From Desulfothermus okinawensis JCM 13304 (GTDB lineage: Bacteria > Desulfobacterota > Desulfovibrionia > Desulfovibrionales > Desulfothermaceae), in assembly GCA_001311565.1 (NCBI GenBank), contig BBBM01000016.1, positions 1-60,102 on the forward strand: DNA of 60,102 nucleotides, read 5' to 3'. Both the position numbers and the translations under genes were made by a program. Positions 42,436 to 53,871 of the stretch are shown piece by piece. Position 1 is the stretch's first letter; the number at the start of each line of letters is the position of its first letter. The notes beneath the pieces are model-generated. The model searched no databases. It saw only the letters and a list, made by a program, of their open reading frames with translations, and was not told where the DNA came from.

Positions 42436-45083
42436 ATGCAATATGATCTCAGAAATCTTTTTAACAAATTAAATGGAGTTGTAACAGAAATCTTGCAAAA
42501 TGCTGCTGGACTTTGTGTGTCTAGAACTAATTATGAAATATCAGTGGAGCACTTTTTTTATAAAGGCATTGGAAACTCATGCATGTGATGTACCACTAAT
42601 ACTACGTTATTTTGGTATAGACACAGGGCAGCTTCAGGTATCTCTTCTAGACGCGCTGGAAGATTTTAAAACAGGTAATACTGGAAAGCCAATTTTTTTC
42701 TCCCCTGTTAGTGGATCTTTTTGAGCGTTCATGGCTAATTTCATCCATTGACCTTAACTTGAGCAGGATAAGGAGTGGAAGCATACTTTTGACCTTTCTT
42801 CAAAAACCCACCTATTTTGGAGCAGGGAACTACATATCCATTCTGGAAAAAATCAGTCCCTATGAGTTAAAACAAAAATTCTGGAACATTGTGAAGGACT
42901 CAAAAGAGCATACAGCAAGGGTTGATACAAAGGGTATAGGAGAAGCTGAAACAGGAGAAACCCCAGGTGGATTTATTGATAAATATTGTCAGGATTTCAC
43001 AAAAAAAGGCCAGAGAGGGCAATATAGATCCAGTTTTTGGCAGGGAAAATGAGATAAATCAGATAATTGATGTCCTGGCCAGGCGCAGAAAAAAATAATC
43101 CAATACTGGTAGGAGAGCCTGGAGTTGGAAAGACTGCTGTAATAGAAGGATTGGCCAGGAGGATTGTGGAGGAAGATGTACCAGATATGTTAAAAGATGT
43201 GAGGCTCCTGGGTCTGGATATGGGTGCCTTAGAGGCAGGGGCATCAGTCAAAGGAGAATTTGAGAAGAGATTAAAAGGGGTTTTAGATGAGATAAGGGCA
43301 TCTGAGCAACCTATAATTTTATTTATTGATGAAGCACATACATTGATTGGTGCAGGTGGCAGTGCTGGCACATCAGATGCTGCAAATTTATTGAAGCCAG
43401 CACTGGCCAGGGGAGAGATCAAGACATGTGCAGCCACTACATGGACTGAATACAAGAAATATTTTGAAAAAGACCCTGCCCTTGCAAGGAGATTTCAATT
43501 AATAAAACTTGCAGAGCCAGATGTTAAAACCACTATAAATATCTTGCGTGGTCTAAAATCATATTATGAAAAATCCCATGATGTAACAGTTACTGATGAG
43601 GCCATAGTTGCTGCTGCTGAGTATGCTGGTAGGTATATTTCAGGGAGGTTTTTGCCAGATAAGGCAATAGATGTTCTGGATACTGCATGTGCCAGGGTAA
43701 AGATAAATTTGAGTTCTAAACCTTCTAAGTTAAATCATCTTGAAAAGGAATATGATGATCTTGATAGAAAGAAGAAAAGTATGGACAGGGATAGGGCCCA
43801 TGGCAAAGAGATTGATGAGATAGAATATAGGGAAACAATAGATAAGATGAAATTATTAAAGGAGGAGATAGAAAAATTAAAAGATAACTGGCTTAGGGAA
43901 AAAGAGGTGGTAGAAGAGCTCTTAAAGATAAGAAAAGAAGTGGATCAATCACCAGAGGATGATGAATTAAAAGAAAGACAGAGAAAAGTAGAGGCAAGGC
44001 TGGAACAGGTAAGGGGGATAGCCCACTTATCAAGTATGAGGTGGATATAGATGTGGTAGGACAGGTAATATCAGACTGGACAGGGGTGCCTTTGGGCAAG
44101 ATAAAAAGGGATGAGACAGAAAATGTACTTCATATGGAGGAAAAACTAAGGGAAAGAATAAAAGGCCAGGATCATGCCCTGGAGATAATAGGTAAGGTGA
44201 TAAAGGCATCAAAGGCAGGGATAAAACCTCCCACCCAACCATGGGGGTATTTCTTCTAGTTGGTCCATCTGGCGTTGGTAAGACTGAGACAGGACTTGCC
44301 CTTGCAGACCTTTTGTTTGGGGGAGAACAACATATTGTTACTATAAACATGAGTGAATTTCAGGAAAAACATACTGTGAGCAGGTTAATAGGCTCTCCAC
44401 CAGGGTATGTGGGATATGGAGAGGGTGGAATGTTGACTGAGGCAGTAAGACAGAGACCATATACTGTAGTTTTATTAGATGAGGTAGAAAAGGCACATCC
44501 TTCGGTTTTAAATTTGTTTTATCAAGTATTTGACAAAGGTATGCTGGCTGATGGGGAGGGGAAAGAGATAAGTTTTAAGGATACAGTGATTATTTTGACC
44601 AGTAATCTTGGTACAGATATAATTCAGGAGATGACAAAGGGGGAAGAAAAACCACCAGTTGATGCAGTTATGCAGGCAGTAAGGCCACTCTTATCCAAGT
44701 ATTTCCAACCTGCTTTACTGGCTAGAATGACAGTTATTCCTTATTTTAGCCTGGATAAGAGGGTTCTTAGAGAAATAGTGGGATTAAAGCTGAAAAGGAT
44801 GCAGGATACTGTATATTCAAATAACAGGGTTAAGGTGTCCTACGATTTAGAAGTAGAGGAGTTAATAGCCAATAGATGTATGGAAGTGGAGACAGGTGCC
44901 AGGAATATTGATTATATATTGCAGGGAAATATAATGCCCAAGATAGCAAATTTACTGTTAGAATCAATGGCAAAGGATGAGATGCCAGAAGAAATTGTAA
45001 TTTCAGTAACAGAAGAGAAGGAATTCAAGATAGAAGTAAAAAAAATAGGAGAAGATATATGTTCAATTATATGGAAGGGGTAG
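42436..45083 (+). CDS. clpV: T6SS AAA+ ATPase ClpV (TssH), frame-broken
   Basis: ClpV recycles the contracted sheath. An N-terminal domain (MQYDLRNLFNKLNGVVTEIL) is followed by AAA1 with Walker A GEPGVGKTAVIEGLA and Walker B IILFIDEAHTLIG, a middle coiled coil (43730-43990), and AAA2 with GPSGVGKTETGLALADLLF and VVLLDEVEKAHPSVLNLFYQ. TSNLGTDII and the D2-small domain close the protein. The length is about 882 residues. GAGGAGGGGG precedes the ATG. The frame changes near 42553, 42698, 43003, 44022 and 44240. Its genomic place inside the T6SS locus separates it from ClpB. Confidence 0.95.
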
Positions 45084-45711
45084 ATAAGAAAGAAATAAAA
45101 AAAGTCCCAGGAAAATAATTCCACAAATTTTTTTTCACGCTGAGGTTGTAAAAATAGAGGAAGGAACTTTTTATTTAAAGACAAAAGATAGTATTTTAAA
45201 GGCAAGTAAGTCCTTTTCCTGTTTTATTGAGCCGGCTCTGGGAGATCTGGTGCTTGGTTGTTTTTTGGATAATGGAAAAGTCTTTATTTTATCTATCCTG
45301 GATAGGAGGCAAAAACAGGGGGCGAAGGTTTATGTGCCTGTAACCTAGATATTGCCTCTAAGGGTGCAGTAAAAATATCTTCTGGAAAAGGGATTAAATG
45401 TATGTCTGATTCTATTGCTGTTTGTGGAAATGATATAGCCCTTTGTGGCAGTAGAATATCTTTAATAGGAGGTTTGTTAAAAAGGCAATTTAGTAAAATA
45501 AAGTCAGTGGCAAGGGAGGTTGAAGAATTCTTTGTTCATTTTATTCGCCATTCAAAGACCAGTCAGAAATATATAAAAGAACACAATGAAGTACAATCTG
45601 GTACAAGTAGATATCTTACAGAAAAAAACTTCTACTGTTCAGGCAAAGGATTCAATACACTTAATAGAAAATCTTCTTAACATGAATGCCAAACAGATTA
45701 ACCTGGGATAG
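45071..45711 (+). CDS. DUF3540 family T6SS accessory protein, frame-broken
   Basis: A protein of about 213 residues. Its parts are an N-terminal beta-rich region (AEVVKIEEGTFYLKTKDS; FIEPALGDLVLGCFLDNGKV), ISSGKGIKCMSDSIAVCGND in the middle, and a tail QAKDSIHLIENLLNMNAKQI, then NLG, the usual DUF3540 end. The ATG lies inside the clpV end (12-nt overlap). The frame changes near 45117, 45138, 45345 and 45628. DUF3540 genes occur beside DUF2169, DUF4150 and VgrG genes in T6SS loci; a role in loading or adapting cargo to the VgrG tip is inferred from that association. Confidence 0.78.
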
Positions 45712-45723
45712 GGGGTCTTGTGC

Positions 45724-45971
45724 ATGAAGAGGAAGACAAGGTTTTTGATAAGTTTTTCATCTTATCCAAAATCTCCTTTTCATGTGGTGGAATTTAGAGG
45801 CCATGAAGGGATTTCCAGATGTGTGGCTCAACTTATATAGGTCCAATCAAGTGTTTTTGGAAAAAAATTGCAGATTTTTGCGAGTCAAAACATGAGATAC
45901 CTGGAGATGCCCTTGGTGAGGTCTATGAATATGGAATTAATGTTAAAGATATCAAGGAAAAATCATTGTGA
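45724..45971 (+). pseudogene. Remnant of a second vgrG-like gene with an internal deletion
   Basis: From ATG 45724 the reading SFSSYPKSPFHVVEFRGHEG matches the N-terminus of the full VgrG downstream (SLSGYPESPFYVVRFTGKEA). From about 45818 another frame reads VWLNLYRSNQVFLEK, matching VgrG WLNMYYSNQVFLNK, which in VgrG lies about 90 residues further on. So two VgrG blocks are joined with the intervening part missing. The last stretch (IADFCESKHEIPGDALGEVY and on) does not match VgrG and ends at 45971, where the GTG of the DUF2169 gene overlaps the stop (GTGA). This may be a decayed vgrG, a short functional VgrG-like protein, or a mis-assembled region. Confidence 0.5.
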
Positions 45972-48900
45972 AGGTATTTAAAAATAACAATCTATCCCTG
46001 ATTCTAAAACCCTGGGGATATGGGGAAAAGACATATCTCCATTGTGGAGTGATAGCAGGTTTTCATCTAATAGAGGGTTTTTTTGTTTTCTGAACAGGAT
46101 ATATGGCAAAATATTCCTCCAATTTTAGGAGAAATACCCCTTGATGGTGGAATGCCCAAGATACAGGGCGAATATCTTGTGGTAGGTCACGCATATAGCC
46201 TGATTTGCAACCAGTTAAGGTCATGGAGGTGGAGGTTGGTATAGGTAAATACATAAAAAAAAATTTTGGTATATGGAGATAGATACTGGTTAACAAAGGG
46301 GGTTGGATATGAAAAAACAGAGCCTGTTTCTTTTATAAAAATGCCTCTTGACTATCAACATTCCTATGGAGGTCCAAATTATCCTTTAAATCCAATAGGC
46401 AAGGGCAATGAAAAGGTAATGGCTGAGGATGGAACTGAGATCTGGCCCCTTCCCAATTTAGAATTACCTGACTCCTTAATAGTTTCTCCAGATGACCAGG
46501 TACAACCAGCGTGTTTTGCCCCAATCCCCATTGATTTTCCTGAGAGGATAAAGGCATCTGGAACATATGATGATAGGTGGCAGAAAGAGAGGTGGCCATA
46601 TTTTCCTGAAGATATGGACTATTCTTTTTTTTAATATTGCCCCTAAAGACCAGCGTATTCCAGATTTTTTCCAAGGGATGGAAGGCTATTATTTAAAGGG
46701 TGTGAGTCCCTCCCATCCCCTTATCACGGGTTCTCTTCCTGGAATCAGGCCCAAGTTGTTTTGTATAAACAAAAAAAACTGGGCAGGGACTTTTCCAGGG
46801 AAAATCTGGAGTTTGTAGAAGTTACACTTAAACTGGATACTGTGTGGTTTTTCCCTGATATTTTAATGGGGGTTTTGATATATCATGGGTCATCTAAGAT
46901 TTTAGACGATGAGTATGCAGATTTACACAGGGTCTATCTTACCTACCATGAGCCCAATGAAGATGATCTCACATTGGAAGAATATTTTAAGAAAATGGAA
47001 AACTTTGTATCTGATATAGTGGACATAGACGAGACTCCATTTAAAGAAGCAGCTGAAACAGGGGAAAAAAATGCTCATTGAATGGAAAAGGGCTCCCAAA
47101 AAGATAGCAAAGATCAAAGATGCTATCATGGGAAAGAAGCCATCAATGGTATATACCCCTGAGCAAACAGGGGCATTACTTAAAAAGGTCATTGAGAAAA
47201 ACAAAAAGATCCTTGAGGAATTGGAAGAGCAGGCTAGAAGGATGCATTTTGAGTATGGACATATGGTGGAGATAGACTTTGGTATATTTGAGCATTGGAA
47301 AAAGACCATTCCACAGATGGAAAATACACTAAATGAGATGTTAAAAACTGCCAAAGAGATTGAAGAGAAAAAAAACAGAGGGACTGGATAAGGCCAGAAA
47401 AAAAATTAGACCAATTTATCTCTAGAGATAATCTCCTTAAACTGGGACTCAGTGAGGAAGATATAAAAAAAGATAAAAATCCCTGATGTAGATTTTGATC
47501 CTGATATATATTCCCTTGAAGAAGACCCATGGCAAAGGGAAGGGATGAGGTTAGTTAGAAATGCCAAATTTTATGTTGAACAAAATGGTGCTCATAAATT
47601 GGAAACCATTGGGTTTAAACCTGAAACAATAGATGATGCGTGGATTGGTTATAATGAGAAATCATATATCACTGATGCTGAAAAATGGGGACTTGAGCTG
47701 GATAATCCTACCTTTGAGATACCTGAAGGCTGGGTTTTGCCTGTATTTGAGGAAGACAGGCTTGTTAGGATAAAGATTAAAACAGATATATTTTCAAAGG
47801 ATTTTTATCTTGTACCTGGCTCAGAAGATAGACCAATTATTTACAGATGTTTTGAAGACAAATATCCAGTTGTATGGGTGGAAGATGAGATAGAGGGTCT
47901 TTTTTTTAGAACAAGAAGTGGGTGATTTTGCTACTATTTTATGCAATTGTAATATTTTTGATTTAAAAGATGAAATAGAAGAGCTTAAAGAGGGGTTTGA
48001 AATCCTCTTAATTAGTTGCGAAAAAAATGAACTTGCAGAAAAAGAGTTTAAAAAAATTCAAGGAGGTGTTTGAAAAATCAAGGATAGTATCAGTGCCAGG
48101 GGCTAAAGATCTATTTGAATACCATAAAAATGGGAATAATATAAGGGGTCTTATTTTATCTTACCTCCCAGAGGATTTTCAAAAAAAAGCACGATGTATC
48201 CATAAAATTGCCTCCTTTTGATGGAACTCCCTTTGAATTTAACATAAATTTCCCAGATATTGATCTGGAAAAACAAATCAAGGCTGCAGTGGATGAATGT
48301 ATGGTATATATGGAGGAGAAAAAAAAGGCCCTTATTAAGGAGACACAGCAGAGACTTAACTTTGCAAAATCAAAGATAGAGTCTCTGAAGTTAAAAGAGG
48401 CAGATGTTAATATACCAGATGTGGATTTAGAGGAATTGTTTAACAGACCACCTGAGGGGGGAAAGGGTTTTAAATTAGATAAAAGCCCTTTAGATGTTGG
48501 TAAAGAGGCAATTGAAAAACTAAAAAAAGCAAAAGGAATTTTTAAAGGATAATCCTGATGCCATAAAAAAAATAGATCAGAGTATTGATAAGATAAAAAC
48601 AGAAACCGCTAAGATGGATAAAGAATATAAAAAGTTGATGGCTCTCAAAGACTCCCTTGGGAAGAAATTTGGAGTAGATCCAGATAATATTGGTGATCTT
48701 ACTATCTCTCCTCCTGAGGATATGATAGAAGAATTTAAAAAAACACGGCATGGATATATCTAAGATGAGACCAATTACCAGACAAGAGGTCATTGAGTTG
48801 CATAAAAATGGGGAGAGCCTGAACTTTTATGATCTATCCAATGTGGATCTCAGTGGTTTGGATCTCAGTGGAGCAGATTTTTCCATGACAAATCTAGAAA

Positions 48901-49779
48901 ATACAAGTTTTAAGGGCTCCATATTGCACAGGGCAAGATTTTATAAAATTGTCTCTACAGAAGGTGCAGATTTTTCAAATGCTGATTTAAATGGTGCGAA
49001 TCTGGAGTTTATGAGTATTCAGGATGCCAAATTCAATGGAGCCAAAATGGAAAAGGTCAAGTTTTTTTCAGGTAATAGTAACCAAATGCGATTTTTCTGA
49101 GTTAGATCTCAGTAACAGCAACCTTTCCCAGTGTATTTTTCAGGAATGTGTTATGGATAAGTCCATATGGAAAGGGGTAAGGATGGATCTATCTGTAATA
49201 CAGAAGTCCATTTTTACTGAAACAGATTTTTCCCATTGTTTTTTTAGAGAGATGTGCGTTTCAAGAGGGTAATTTTAAAAAAAACAAATTTTAATTTTAG
49301 TAGTCTGCCAGGGGTAAATTTCATACAGTGTCAGGGCATGGATGTATCATTTGTTGAAGCAGACCTGACAAAGACCAGTTTTGCAAAGGAAAACAAATTT
49401 ATTTCTTCTGATTTTAAGAATGCAAAAATGAAGTACTTTCATGCACGGGAGAGCGATTTTTCCCAGTCAGACTTCAGGGGAGCGGTTATTAAAAATGGGA
49501 TTTTTAATATTTGTGATCTAAAGAAATGTGATTTTACAAAGACCAGGACTCCATATACCAGTTTTACCAGATGCGATTTAGAAGGGGCAAGCATGAGAGG
49601 TATAAACCTTCTTTCAGGTTCTTTAAAAAAAGTCCAGATTGGTGGATACAGACCTTAGCTTTGCAAACCTATATGGTGTGGATTTTTATAAGGCAGTGAT
49701 TACAGGGACCAGGCTAAGGGAAGCCAATTTAGGACTTACCTTAATAAAGGATAGAGAAGAGTTTTTGGATCTTAAATAA
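45968..49779 (+). CDS. DUF2169 protein fused to a helical region and pentapeptide repeats, frame-broken
   Basis: The N-terminal DUF2169 domain reads MKVFKNNNLSLILKPWGYGE, then GGMPKIQGEYLVVGHAYSLI and VYGDRYWLTKG, with PLDYQHSYGGPNYPLNPIGK after it. A long helical middle follows (about 47070-48740; KKVIEKNKKILEELEEQARR, ALIKETQQRLNFAKSKIESL). If the A7 run at 48737-48743 is shortened by one, the frame passes straight into pentapeptide repeats (NVDLSGLDLSGADFSMTNLE and on to 49779). No ribosome-binding site lies at that junction, which favours one protein of about 1270 residues. Many other A/T-run frame changes occur (for example 46079, 46256, 46630, 46780, 47068, 47372, 47467, 47905, 48190, 48540, 49065, 49242, 49630). 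DUF2169 proteins act as T6SS accessory/adaptor proteins near DUF4150 and effectors. Confidence 0.75.
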
Positions 49780-49794
49780 AGGTATAATAGGGTG

Positions 49795-50846
49795 ATGACA
49801 AGAGAAGAGGTAATTGAAGCCATTAAACAAAACAAGACCTTACGGGATATTGACCTTAAGGGCATTGACTTTAGGGGATGTGACCTTACAGGGGGAAGGT
49901 TTGAAGACGTTGACCTATCCCAGTGTAATTTTACAGGGGTAAATATATCCAGGACTGGATTTACCAGGTGCATATTTGAGAATGCAATATTTGATAATGT
50001 AATATTTGATAGATTAATATGGGAGGACATGGTCTTTAGGGGTGCTAGTTTTAAAGGAGCTAAGTTTCATCAAATAATACTTACAAAAATAGATTTCTCA
50101 GGTGCTAATTTTTCAGGGTCTGATATATCCTTTTCAGTGTTTCAGGGGTGTGAATTTTATAATACCCGTTTTATAGATACTTCTTTTTTTTAAGTCCGCT
50201 ATCCAACAGGGGGAATTAAGGGAGACACTTTTTTTTAAGGACCCGGTTTAACCTTACTGTATTTCACGAGATCTTATTTAATCAAACTCTATTTTCTGAC
50301 TGTGAGATGGAAAAGGTCTCTTTTATGTCTGCAAATATGGATGGATATGATTTTAGTGGGAGGAGACTCAGGGAGATAAATTTTGCCAAATCCAGCCTTA
50401 AGTCTGCTAGATTTGAAAAAAAGCCAGATTGAATTTTGTAATTTCAGTGAAACTGATTTAAGTGGAGCAAATTTTTCAAATGCAACAATTGTTAGAAGTA
50501 TGTTTAATTCAGCTTCTATGGAGAGGGTAAATTTTTCCAGGTCAAAGATATATGAATGCTATCTTGGAGAGGTCTTGTGCTTAAAAGGTGATTTTAGCAG
50601 ATCTGATATGGAGAACTCCAGTTTTGTTTCATCTAGATTAGAACTTGTGGCTCTTAGGGGAGCTAATTGTAAATATGTGGATTTTTCTTATGCAAATATA
50701 AAGGAATGTAATTTTACTGGTGCCAATATGTTTATGGCCAAGATGCACAGGACCCAGGATAAAGATTCTCTATGGAATGGAGCTGAAAACTTGGCTTTAT
50801 AAGAAAGACAGATCCAGAACTGGAAAAGGCGGAAAAATGGCAGTAA
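49795..50846 (+). CDS. Pentapeptide-repeat protein of the T6SS locus, frame-broken
   Basis: About 350 residues. A short helical lead (MTREEVIEAIKQNKTLRDID) is followed by some 28 A(D/N)LXX-type pentapeptides (KGIDFRGCDLTGGRFEDVDL, ETDLSGANFSNATIVRSMFN), which should fold into a right-handed quadrilateral beta-helix. The lead TREEVIEAIKQNKTL resembles the start of the repeat part in the preceding protein (TRQEVIELHKNGESL), so the two are related, probably by duplication. The frame changes near 50190, 50235, 50415 and 50791; the corrected tail is TDPELEKAEKWQ. It sits between the DUF2169 fusion and vgrG. Confidence 0.8.
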
Positions 50847-50862
50847 AAAAAAGGAAGGTCCT

Positions 50863-53101
50863 ATGTCTGTTTATTGCAAATTTACACTTAGTCTTTCTGG
50901 ATATCCAGAATCTCCTTTTTATGTGGTCAGGTTTACAGGTAAAGAGGCACTATGTAGGTGTTATTTATTTGAGTTTGACCTGATCTCAAAGGAGAAGGAT
51001 CTTTGCCTTGGAGATTTTCTTGACTCCAGGGTGGAGTTTAAAATCCAGTACAAAGACCATATAATGGTCTATAATGGAGTATTTCAAAAACTGGATCAAT
51101 TAGCCAAGATTGGGGACTATGTATTTTATAAAGCGCTCATGGTACCCAGGCTGTGGTGGTTAAATATGTATTATTCCAATCAGGTATTTTTAAATAAGAG
51201 TGTTGAGGAATTTTTGAAAGAAATACTAAAAGAAGGGGGACTGGTTGAAGAAAACTTTCAGTTTAATCTAATAGAAGAATATCCAAAAAGGGAGTTTGTG
51301 TGTCAATATAATGAGACGCATATGAATTTTTTCCAGAGATGGATCACAAGGGAGGGGATTTATTATTTTTTTGAGCAGGGGAGTATAGATGGCAAGTCAT
51401 CTAGTATGGGGAGAAGGTCATAATTGTAGATTCAAAGATGTCTCATAAACCCTTTCCACTTAAAGACCATTTGAAATTTGATTCCCCTTCAGGTTTAAAC
51501 ACAGGTAAAAGGGATATTGTGTGGGATTTTTCATGTGAAGAAAGCAGGGTGATGGAAGGCGTTTTATTGAAAAACTACCATTATGAAAGGCCTGTTGGTA
51601 CAGTAAACGGGACTTTTAGAGTAAGTGAAGATGGGTTTGGACGATTTTATAATTTTGGAGAGAATATCTCCAATGAAAAGGAAGCCGAGCATTTGGCGAG
51701 GATTCAGGCAGAACGCATAAAATGCAGGGAGAAGATATATAAGGGGAAGAGCAATATACCTTATATCAGGTCAGGTTATTTATATAATCTAGAGGGGCAT
51801 TTCAGGGAGAGTTTTAATCAACAATATCTAATTACTGAAGTATTCCATAAAGGTTCCCAGGCAGCATATCTAATGAGTGGTCTCTCAATAGAACTAATAG
51901 GTATAGACAAAGAGGATTTTTATGAAAATGAATTCAAGGCAATAGAGTCTTCAGTCCAGTATAGACCACCGGAACATAAAGACAGACCAAAGATATATGG
52001 ATTTATTAATGGGAAGATAGACGCGGAGGGAGATGGGAAGTATGCAGAAATAGATGAGCAGGGTAGATACCGTGTAATCCTGCCATTTGATTTAAAAGAA
52101 AAAAAAAGGTGGCAGAGCATCCTGTCCTGTACGCATGATGCAACCCTATGGGGGTAAGAGAGAGGGGATGCATTTTCCCTTGAGAAAGGGTACAGAAGTG
52201 CTACTTGCCTTTATAGATGGAGACCCTGATAGGCCTGTTATAGCAGGTGCTGTTCCCAATCCAGAGACCCCAAGTGTGGTTACAGAAAAAAAATAAAACC
52301 TGTCCTACAATAGTGAGTGCGTCTGGGAATATGTTTTCTTTTAATGATAAAGAAAAAAAAGAGGCAGTATATATTAGTTCCCCCCATAAAAATAGCTATC
52401 TTTTTATGGGGAGCCCCGAGGCACAGGAAGATTATGGAATTTCTGTAGAAGAACCCTTTTCTGTTATCCTGTCCACATCTGGAAATATATTTATTAAGGC
52501 CAAAGAAGGGGATATCAAAATTCACAGTGAACAGGCAAAATTTGATCTATATTCTGCTGGCGATTGGCTAGAGGTGATTGGAGGGGCGTCAAATCATGTG
52601 GTGCTTGGCGAGAGTGGCCATTTAACCATGGGTTTAAAAACACTTGTGGACATAATAGGAGTTATTGATATCCTTATGGGGGGTAAGCTGCATTTGGCAC
52701 TGGGATATACCTTTTCAGTTGTGATGGGGGAGAAAACTTTTAATCTTCTTAAAATGAAGTTTGAAGTTTCAAAGGAGGAGTTGGCTGGACGAATAGACAG
52801 CTTGAGGGGAGAGGTGAATACTCTAAGAGGGAGTTGTCAACGATTAGAAGGGAATAATACCAGCTTGATCGGAAGTGTGGAAAAGCTTGGGGGGCAAATC
52901 CAGGATTTGTCAGCAAGCACAAATCAACTAAAGGGATCAGTAAATTCTTTAAAGGGAAATGTAAATGTTTTAAATTCATCAGCAAACTTTCTCCAGGCAC
53001 AGATAAACAAACTCTCTGGAACCAGCAATAAGTTAGAAGGAACAAAGACATCTGTTGGGTCTGTGGAAACGACTACAAAAGGGTCTCATATAATTATTTA
53101 A
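50863..53101 (+). CDS. vgrG: T6SS spike protein VgrG (TssI) with a C-terminal coiled-coil extension
   Basis: VgrG forms the trimeric puncturing tip. The gp27-like part has SGYPESPFYVVRFTGKEALC, NETHMNFFQRWITREGIYYF and SVQYRPPEHKDRPKIYGFIN, and the gp5-like OB part has DEQGRYRVILPFDL, CTHDATPYGGKREGMHFPL and GTEVLLAFIDGDPDRPVIAG, all VgrG signatures. A beta-helix needle follows (SASGNMFSFNDKEKKEAVYI). The last ~110 residues form a heptad-rich coiled coil with Leu-x-Gly/Ser spacing (IDSLRGEVNTLRGSCQRLEG, NQLKGSVNSLKGNVNVLNSS). The length is about 746 residues. The frame changes near 51415, 52110, 52145 and 52287. AGGAAGG precedes the ATG. No enzymatic effector domain is recognised. Confidence 0.93.
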
Positions 53102-53120
53102 TCAAGGAGGTGGTTTTATT

Positions 53121-53522
53121 ATGTTTATGTTGACCACGGGGCCAGGCATGAGCCTTGCTTTTCCAGATGTGTGTAATACCCCTATGCCTGCTCCTGTACC
53201 CATACCATATCCAAATCTGGGTTTTTCTTCAGTATCAGTTCCAGCAGTTTACAATGTATTGGTTGGTTGTATGCCTGCTGTAAATCAAATGTCCATGGGA
53301 ACAGTGAGTGTAGGGGATCAGGCTGGAGTAGCTGGAGGCGTTGCAGACGGTATTTTTGGAGGGCAGACCAATTACAATGTGGGGTGTTTTACCATATTTG
53401 TGGGGGGTGCCCCTGCTCAGCGTCTAACTTCAGTTACTGGACAGAATTCTCTAGTTAAAACGCCCAATGCAGTGGGCATGACCTTAGTTCCCAGTCAGGT
53501 AAGCGTGCTTACACTTGGCTGA
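53121..53522 (+). CDS. DUF4150 (PAAR-like) tip protein
   Basis: An intact 133-residue frame. AFPDVCNTPMPAPVPIPYPN is the DUF4150 signature, followed by Gly-rich PAAR-like strands (VSVGDQAGVAGGVADGIFGG; CFTIFVGGAPAQRLTSVTGQ). PAAR and PAAR-like proteins sharpen the VgrG spike and carry toxins. Here the protein has no toxin extension, so cargo, if any, must be encoded separately. AAGGAGG lies before the ATG; a second in-frame ATG 6 nt later is possible. It lies 19 nt after vgrG. Confidence 0.9.
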   Translation: MFMLTTGPGMSLAFPDVCNTPMPAPVPIPYPNLGFSSVSVPAVYNVLVGCMPAVNQMSMGTVSVGDQAGVAGGVADGIFGGQTNYNVGCFTIFVGGAPAQRLTSVTGQNSLVKTPNAVGMTLVPSQVSVLTLG

Positions 53523-53553
53523 TTTTCTATTATAAGGAAAGAGGAAAAGAGAT

Positions 53554-53871
53554 ATGAAAGATAGGGAAAACAAAGAAAACAAAGTTGAAATTTATATGTC
53601 CCCTGATGTGGATTTTGTGTATAGGGATGTATTTCATGTATTTGTTGGGGCAGGGGAAGTGGTTATTGAATTTGGGAATATTCAGAGAATGGAGCCATCC
53701 AAGGTGATTATATCCAATAAGATTGTCCTGTCTCTGGGAAATGCCTATAGGTTAATGAAAAGCCTTGAAGATGCCCTTAAATCAGCTGAGGACAAATTTA
53801 AAGAGATCCTGAGTACCCAGGAGTTTGAAGAACTGAATAAAAAAAATCAAGGAGTCTTAAATGGGAGATAA
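53554..53871 (+). CDS. Small DUF3467-like protein
   Basis: An intact 105-residue frame. VEIYMSPDVDFVYRDVFHVF, VVIEFGNIQRMEPSKVIISN and KIVLSLGNAYRLMKSLEDAL follow the DUF3467 pattern (beta strands, then a helix with K/R-x-x-x-x-L), although the match is from memory of the family shape, not a search. The Glu/Lys-rich C-terminus overlaps the next gene by 11 nt, implying translational coupling. It lies directly after the PAAR-like gene, so it could be an adaptor or immunity protein for the next product; the function is not known. Confidence 0.5.
   Translation: MKDRENKENKVEIYMSPDVDFVYRDVFHVFVGAGEVVIEFGNIQRMEPSKVIISNKIVLSLGNAYRLMKSLEDALKSAEDKFKEILSTQEFEELNKKNQGVLNGR

Noticed and set aside
45720..45800. 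Alternative GTG-start frame at 45720 as a separate short gene
   Set aside because: The reading is short and unlike any family, while the overlapping frame from 45724 aligns with the VgrG N-terminus.
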